The position numbers were made by a program, and so were the translations under genes. 64,000 nt of DNA, from the NCBI RefSeq assembly GCF_000283155.1, contig NW_004454177.1, positions 23,190,146 through 23,254,145 of the forward strand. The letters are read 5' to 3'. The stretch comes from Ceratotherium simum simum (Eukaryota > Chordata > Mammalia > Perissodactyla > Rhinocerotidae). Shown here one piece after another: positions 57,810 through 64,000 of this stretch. Positions within the stretch are counted from its first letter, which is position 1. Each line of letters begins with the position of its first letter. The notes beneath the pieces are model-generated. The model saw only the letters and a program-made list of their open reading frames with translations. It searched no databases and was not told the DNA's origin.

Positions 57810-57955
57810 TCAGTGTTCTTATCTGTAAAATTGATTCAATAATTTAATCTATCCCATAGTGTTATGAGAATTAGATAAGATGATGTGTATAACAGGCTTA
57901 GCACAGTGTCTGACAAGTAACAAAGTAACAAACACTTAATAAGTGGTAGGTATGT
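57810..57955 (+). repeat. MIR SINE 3' part
   Basis: TTATCTGTAAAATTGATTCA, GTGTTATGAGAATTAGATAA and TTAGCACAGTGTCTGACAAG match the sense MIR core and 3' end. Confidence 0.72.
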
Positions 57956-58029
57956 AGTCATAATATGCTAAACAATTATTTACCATATATGTATTATTGG
58001 TAGTAGTGTTGGTATTGTAAATTATATGA

Positions 58030-58162
58030 ACTCTAAATATATTTGTCTCATTTGCTATACGCAATAAACATGCAGGATACGTATCTCTGTTTTACAAATG
58101 CAGAAACATATTAGTCCAAACCTGGCTGAATCCAAAATTCTTAATCTTGACTACGTATTGCC
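58030..58162 (-). repeat. MIR SINE fragment (antisense)
   Basis: TCTGTTTTACAAATGCAGAA and CCAAACCTGGCTGAATCCAA follow the antisense MIR. Confidence 0.5.
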
Positions 58163-58519
58163 TGATATGTACTAGAGAGTGCTCTGAATAACAGACAGGA
58201 TTGGATAGCCACATCCACTTCCCACCATAAAAATATGAAAGAATTTTTAAAAAATTTTAGCCTCTTGTGTTCAACAAGTGATTCCTTAGAACAAAATCAA
58301 GCATCACGTGCATAATTTAACATATAAACTTTAGAGCCTCTCCCAATCCTGATGTTAAATGAGTACGTGACTTTGGGGTACCCAGATTTTTCTGGAATGG
58401 ATATAGAGCTCTGGAAGATATTAACCAAGGTGGTCCAGGCATGGCAGGCCATTTCACAGTTTGTTGAGTGCTGAAGATGGACAAGGCAGGAAAAGTAAAA
58501 AACTAAACAAAAGTAACAA

Positions 58520-58670
58520 TTTCTTCTTTGTGTGTGCCAGATACTGAGCTGGGTCTAGTGTTATCTCACAAAACCTCTCAGTAGTTCCAAGACGTAGTTC
58601 TCATGAATCCCATTTCTCGGGGAGGTAAGTATACTTCCCAAAGACATAGAATTGCTGCCAAGGAATTTCA
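58520..58670 (-). repeat. MIR SINE fragment (antisense)
   Basis: GTGTGTGCCAGATACTGAGC, TGTTATCTCACAAAACCTCT and TTCTCGGGGAGGTAAGTATA follow the antisense MIR. Confidence 0.6.
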
Positions 58671-60685
58671 TGATCCATTTTCAGGTATCCTCTAAGAGTA
58701 AGCACTCACCTTTGTAGAGACGTAAGCCTTGTGCAAAATCTTAGAATAAAAAGGCTGTGCATGCTTGAACTTGAATTTTATTTTATATGATGACAAAATG
58801 TCTAACATATCAAACTCAATTGTCAAGTTCATAATTCTCACTGATAGTTAAGACTTAAAAAGTGAGATATTTTCCATGTATCTGTGAAATATTTCAAGTT
58901 ATGCCCAGGAGACTCTTTATGGGTTTCCTCATTTTAACTTCCTTGGCAGAAAACTGGTAAAATATATATTAATATATCACAAATGAAATTACATTATTAT
59001 AACTCTTTAATAAGTGTATCAGAGCATTTGGGATATCTTCAAAAATAATTTATTAACATTGAAACTAAAATTCCTATGCATATGTCAGTATTGCTTTCTT
59101 AAAAGATGTCACAGCTAATGGCAAGTTAGGAATCCAGAGCTAGAAAATAATTACTTCAATGCATAAATTACTAATATTTCATATGTTAAATTATAATTAT
59201 TGACATATACAATATTGCATTTATATAACGATTTACATTTTCCAAAGTAACTTCTACATCTAAATGAATTTTATGCTCCCTGCAGTGAATGTAGATAGCA
59301 TTTTTGTTTTAAACTAAGTGTCAAAGTAGAGAAAATTATAGAAATTCATTGTCTAAATCTCAAAGATATGCAGAATGTTTATGTTGCTGTTCCTTGCTTT
59401 ATTTTTACTTGTATATTCCAAGTATAATTAAAGTAATTGTTATTATTTAAGTAGCCATCATAAATTTTCCTAGATAAACAATGATTAAAGTGAAGACAGA
59501 ATAAAGAATTTCAGGTACTCAAATCTATATAAACTATCCTCATTATGTATCGTGTTAAGTACCAGTTCAAAGGCCTTTGGGGTTTATAATCATTATCATT
59601 TCCCTTTAGACATGCCATTCTATCTATACTGCCTACAAAGTAGAAACTAGTTGATTTAATATTTCATACAAAGGACAAATTAGCAAGTCCCTTAAAGTGG
59701 GGTTATTGCTAGTAGATGGAGCATACACCGTCCATCTCTTCTCCTTTCTGTTACTTAAACTTATGATGACCCCTTGTTCTTGGAGATTAGAGAGTTTCCT
59801 ATAAATCTAGAAATAAAAATTACATTCCCACAATAATTACTAGCAGTCTGTCAGTCAGTCTCATTTTAAGAATTCATCTGCAGGATATACTTTGCTTCAT
59901 TTAAACATAATAGTGAATTAGACTATTTCTATTGCAAATAATTCATTGAAATAGTGTTATAATGATTGAGAGCTTCTTCAATTCCAGTAGACTTTAAAAT
60001 AGACTTTTAAAGATTGATTTTTTTGATTTGTATTGACCTAAGGTCTCTTATTAGAACCTTTTGGGTCAGACATATTTCTAATTGAGGGATTTTCAGATTT
60101 TGGAAATGTAATACAGTTTATGTGATAATGCATACTCTTCTCAGCATGGGCATGGAAACAGTTCCTAATTGAGTATATTAAATTTTTCAATAAAAATATT
60201 AATTAAAGATATTAAAGATAGAGTACAAAATAGTCATATCATTTCAAATTATGTTTTCCATCAAATGAGTTCAGTCAAGTCAGATTCTGCAGTAAAATGA
60301 TATTTTTAAAAGTTTTTATATTTTATAAAAAAAAATTTTAGATTTTGATATTGAAGATAAGGGATTTTATAATCTGTATAAATATTTCATATCTGGTCAC
60401 AAGGTCTAAAACTTACTTTTTAAATGCAAAATAACAGCAATCAAACAACAACCAAATTACCAGTCAATACCCAACACCCCCACTCAGCAGTTCCAATGTG
60501 CACTTTCTTTGCAATACAAGGAAAATGCTAATTGACTGCCAAAAGAAAAAATTATTTTGTTTTCCAAGAATTGCTCTTAGACCTACATTTCATCCATATT
60601 TTTTAAAAATTGAGTGCATACATCTGTCATAAAACAATTGAGTTTTGTTCTGTTGTTTTGTTGGGTTTAGAGTATAGAGTATTTT
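58671..60685. other. Unique AT-rich DNA
   Basis: Nothing recognisable. Confidence 0.5.
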
Positions 60686-60689
60686 CATG

Positions 60690-60832
60690 TGCACTGTATT
60701 ATTCATCTTCGTTTTTACCCTATGTGGCAGGTAATATGAATTACGAGTCTGAGTCCCAGAAAGACTGTAACCTTCCCAAGCCTATTAGCCAGTACATGGG
60801 AGAGTCAGATTTAGAAGTGCCAGAGAACTGAT
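60690..60832 (-). repeat. MIR SINE fragment (antisense)
   Basis: TTTACCCTATGTGGCAGGTA and GTAACCTTCCCAAGCCTATT, followed by AGCCAGTACATGGGAGAGTC, follow the antisense MIR. The open frame 60610-60831 lies across it and is not a gene. Confidence 0.55.
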
Positions 60833-60884
60833 TAAATGTCTTTTTGAGTCTTATGGTTTAGCCAGCTAGTATTAGAATATAAAG

Positions 60885-61022
60885 AGGCAAGGTAGCACGG
60901 ATTAAAACAAAAAATAAAAAAGAGGAGTCTGTGGAGTCATGTTTGTGTGAGTTTGAATTTAGATCTGTCTCTTTGAAACTGTGTAACCTTGGATAAGTTA
61001 CTCATACTCACTTAATCTTATT
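60885..61022 (+). repeat. MIR SINE fragment
   Basis: GAGTTTGAATTTAGATCTGT and GTGTAACCTTGGATAAGTTA followed by CTCA match the sense MIR tRNA-like and core parts. Confidence 0.65.
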
Positions 61023-61745
61023 CTATTCCTTTCTTTTACTCTTTGAACATTTTAATCACAGCCTATTTTAACATCCCTTTCATATGCTTTTATCATCTGT
61101 GGTTCCTTCCCTTTTAATATTCTCATTTCTTTCAACTTTTGAATTTATTTCATATCTGTGGGTTTCCTGATGTGCTTTGTCATTTTATCTGTAAGATCAG
61201 TTTTAATGGAAGCTGCTCTCTGATGAAGAAATTAGTTCCTCCATAAGTCATCACTGCAAATCAATAGTTAGAAAAAGAAATGATAGACTGTTAATGTTTT
61301 ACTGGACAAAAATGGAAACGTCTACATTATGCCATTCAAATTCCTTTCAAATAGCTTTTTAAAATTTTGCTAAATTAGGCTACAAAGCCTACCCTCTCCT
61401 CACTTGGTAAACATCCCTAAGTCTTCTTCACCCTACCAAAGTTCCGTGAGGTTCTTTCCTCTTTGTTGATCCCAAGGCAATTTTAGGAGGGCATTCTGGG
61501 TTGTACCAATGAATAAAATAAAAGATGCAAATATAATAAGTTAAAAACATCAAAGGGAGGTAGTCCCACTTACTTGTTGGTAAGCATGTTTACCCTTTTC
61601 TTGTGCAATTTATTTTTTTAAGTAAATAGTAAAATATATATTAAATTTGGTGTCTGTGGTTTTATTTTTGACAACACTTTCGTGGGAGTCAACCGTATGT
61701 CATGAGATGTGAAGGTTCTATTTTTGGTTTGATTTCATGTTAAAG
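61023..61745. other. Unique AT-rich DNA
   Basis: Nothing recognisable. Confidence 0.5.
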
Positions 61746-61747
61746 CT

Positions 61748-62117
61748 TTTTATTTATTTTTATTTATTTACTTACTTTTTATTAGGGTAACATTGGTTTA
61801 TAACATTATATATATTTCAGGCGTACATCACTATAATTCAACTTCTGTATACATTACATCATGTTCACCACCAAAATTGAACACCATACAAATGTTCCCC
61901 TTTACCCATTTCACGCCCCTTCCCCTCTGGTAACCACCCATCTCTTCTCCATACTTATGTTTGTTTGTTCATTTATCTTCCAGACATGAGTGTAATCATA
62001 GTATTTATCTTTCTTCCTCTGACTTACCTTACTTAGCATAATAGCCTCAAGGTCCATCCACGTTGTTGCAAACAGCAAGATTTCATATTTTTTATGGCTG
62101 AGTATTATTCCACTGTG

Positions 62118-62152
<35 letters not shown>

Positions 62153-62661
62153 GTACACCACATCTTCTCTATACATTACCCGTTGATGGGCACTTAGGTT
62201 GTTTCCATGTCTTGGCTATTGTAAATAATACTACAATGAATATAGGGGTACATATGTCTTTTCAAATTAGGGTTTTCATACTCTTTGGATAAAAATTCAG
62301 AAGTAGACTAACTGGATTATATGGTAGTTCTATTCTTAATTTTTTGAGACATCTCCAGGGCTGTAACAATTTACATTTGTACTAGCAATGTATGAACGTT
62401 CCCTTTTCTCCAATTCTCTCCAACACTTATTTCTTGTCTTTTTAATAACGGTCATTCTGATGAATGTCAGATGATATCTCTGTGTGGTTTTGATTTACAT
62501 TTCCCTAATACAGTGATGCTGAACATCTTTTCATGTGCTGTTGGCCACCTGTATATCTTTTTTTAAGAAATGTCTGTTAAACAGATCCTCTGCCCATTTA
62601 TTAAATTGGGTTATTTGTTTTTTTGTTGTTGAATTGTATGAGTCCTTTATATATTTTGGAT
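61748..62661 (-). mobile_element. LINE-1 3' end (antisense half of a twin-primed L1)
   Basis: An A/T-rich tail at 61748-61780 is followed by the same 3' UTR and ORF2 end as the L1 at 22.1 kb, also antisense (TAACATTGGTTTATAACATT, TAACCACCCATCTCTTCTCC, GTTGATGGGCACTTAGGTTG). It breaks off at TATATATTTTGGATA. An (AC)n run lies inside at 62120-62149. Open frames at 61911-62150 and 62531-62716 are L1 or repeat sequence. Confidence 0.92.
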
Positions 62662-63203
62662 AAGCAATTCTGAGCAAAAGGAACAAAGCTGGAGGTATCA
62701 CTTTCTCTGATTTCAAAGTATACTAGGAAAGATATAATAATCAAAATGGCATGGTATTGTCAGGAGAACAGACACACAGATCAATGGAACAGAATTGAGA
62801 ACCCAGAAATAAACCCACACATCTATGGAGAGCTAATTTTTGACAAAGGAGCCAAGAACATACAACGGAGAAAATAAAGTCTCTTCAATAAACGGTCATG
62901 GGAAAACTGGACAGACACATCCGAAAGAATGAAAGCACACCACTATGTTACACCATACACAAAAATGAGCTCAAAGTGGATTAAAGACTTGAGTTTAAGA
63001 CCTGAAATCATGAAACTCCTAGAAGAAAACATAGGCAGTACACTCTTTGACGTCGGTCTTAGCAGTATCTTTTTAAATATATCTCCTAAGGCAAGAGAAA
63101 CAAAAGCAAAAATAAACAAATGGGACTACATCAAACTAAAAAGCTTCTTCACAGCAAGGGAAACCATCAACAAAACAAAAGGCAACCTACTCACTGGGGG
63201 GAG
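62662..63203 (+). mobile_element. LINE-1 ORF2 segment (inverted 5' half of the same L1)
   Basis: Directly after the antisense part the sequence switches to sense-strand ORF2: AGCAATTCTGAGCAAAAGGA, TCAATGGAACAGAATTGAGA, CCTGAAATCATGAAACTCCT and AACAAATGGGACTACATCAA. The frame 62929-63225 translates to the C-terminal part of ORF2p (YTKMSSKWIKDLSLRPE, KINKWDYIKLKSFFTARETI). It ends at about 63203, just before where the 22-kb L1 would continue. The two halves account for adjacent parts of one L1, with about 40 bases missing at the switch. Confidence 0.92.
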
Positions 63204-64000
63204 AGGTGAAAGTTTTAGTATATAGAAGTTTCATATTTTACATTTATTTTGCTAGACCACATGAATTTCAGGAGTTGTGGATCTCTGTCTCTCTCTCTGT
63301 GTCCATTTTTGGTTTGTTCATTTTGTTTGTGTTTTAGTTTTGACTCAGAATTTCTGTGCTGGCAAGTGGTAAAGAGAGTCCAAACCTATTCACAGAATAG
63401 GCTTGGAGTTCCCTTTTTTTTTTTCAATTCTTCACTTTGAAACAAAGTCCAGCTTATGAAAAAAACTTGCAAAAACAGCACACAGAACACTTTTTTCCTC
63501 AACTATTTCAGAGAAAGTTGCCAACATGCTGCCACTTCATTCTCAAATATGATTTAGTGTGTATTTCCTGTGTACAAGAACATTCTATTGCATAATCACA
63601 ATGTAACCATTAAAGCCAGGAAATTAATATTGATATAACAAAGTTAGACAGATCGTCCCAATAATGTCTTTATAACAAAAATATGCAAGCCAAAATCATT
63701 TTCGTGCTTAGTTTTCACATCCTTGAGTCTTCTTTAATATGGAATAGTTTCTCAGTTTTCTTTGTCTTGCATGATCTTAACCTTTTTAATGATTACAGGC
63801 CATTTGTAGAATATCTCTCAGGTTGGGCCTGTCAGAGATTTCCTCACAATTGGATACAATTTATGCATCTTATGCAGCAACATCACAAAATGATGCTATA
63901 TTCTTCTCATTGCATCCTATAAGGTAGCATGAAATTCATTTTTATCCTAATATCGGTGTTGTTAATTTTGACAGTTTGACTTGGCTAATACAATCACATA
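63204..64000. other. Unique AT-rich DNA
   Basis: Open frames at 63249-63440 and 63683-63922 show no recognisable family. A short CT run lies at 63280-63300. Confidence 0.5.

Noticed and set aside
62929..63225. 98-codon protein-coding gene
   Set aside because: The translation is the C-terminal part of L1 ORF2 within the inverted L1 half.
1..64000. CRISPR arrays, operons or prokaryotic insertion sequences
   Set aside because: The sequence is clearly mammalian. The only regular repeats are microsatellites and interspersed transposons.

Overview
This is a vertebrate, specifically mammalian, intergenic window. It is AT-rich and carries no recognisable host gene, exon, tRNA gene or other functional RNA gene. 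The best clue to the organism is a set of eleven tRNA-derived SINEs that start GGGCCGGCCC..GTGGC and carry RNA polymerase III A and B boxes. I recognise these as the equine repetitive element (ERE) family, so the source is a perissodactyl and most likely a horse-like (Equus) genome. Old L2 and MIR copies, a perissodactyl-type L1 3' end and several endogenous retroviral remnants fit this.

Layout. 0-1.4 kb: antisense L1 5' UTR, with the L1 body lying off the left edge. 1.8-2.4 kb: two ERE SINEs. 2.4-15 kb: mostly unique AT-rich DNA with decayed L2, MIR and other old repeats and a purine tract near 9.0 kb. 15-19.3 kb: a 19-bp perfect inverted repeat, three ERE SINEs, a CCTT microsatellite and a long antisense L2. 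21.4-23.3 kb: an ERE SINE, then an antisense 5'-truncated L1 with an ERE inserted in it, both with clear target-site duplications. 24-31 kb: old repeats, a hAT-type fragment and a gammaretrovirus-like LTR remnant at 27.3-28.0 kb. 31.9-38.7 kb: two related LTRs on the minus strand flanking a decayed provirus with an env-like remnant. 39 kb: an ERE. 44.0-44.6 kb: an old L1. 44.7-51.7 kb: a dead ERV-L-type (class III) element with remnants of gag, protease, reverse transcriptase, RNase H, integrase and a terminal dUTPase plus an MLT2-type 3' LTR, interrupted by a third LTR and an ERE. 52-61 kb: scattered MIR, L2 and L1 fragments in AT-rich DNA. 61.7-63.2 kb: an L1 whose 5' part is inverted, the signature of twin priming.

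No genes work together here. Every long open frame I examined is SINE or LINE sequence, low-complexity sequence, a retroviral fossil with stops and frameshifts, or chance. I did not find a new biological system. What is worth a second look is transposon archaeology: nested insertions that can be ordered in time, a twin-primed L1, an ERV-L with a retained dUTPase motif, and an LTR whose first 40 or so bases are echoed upstream. Repeat family names come from recognising sequence by eye, not from a database search.
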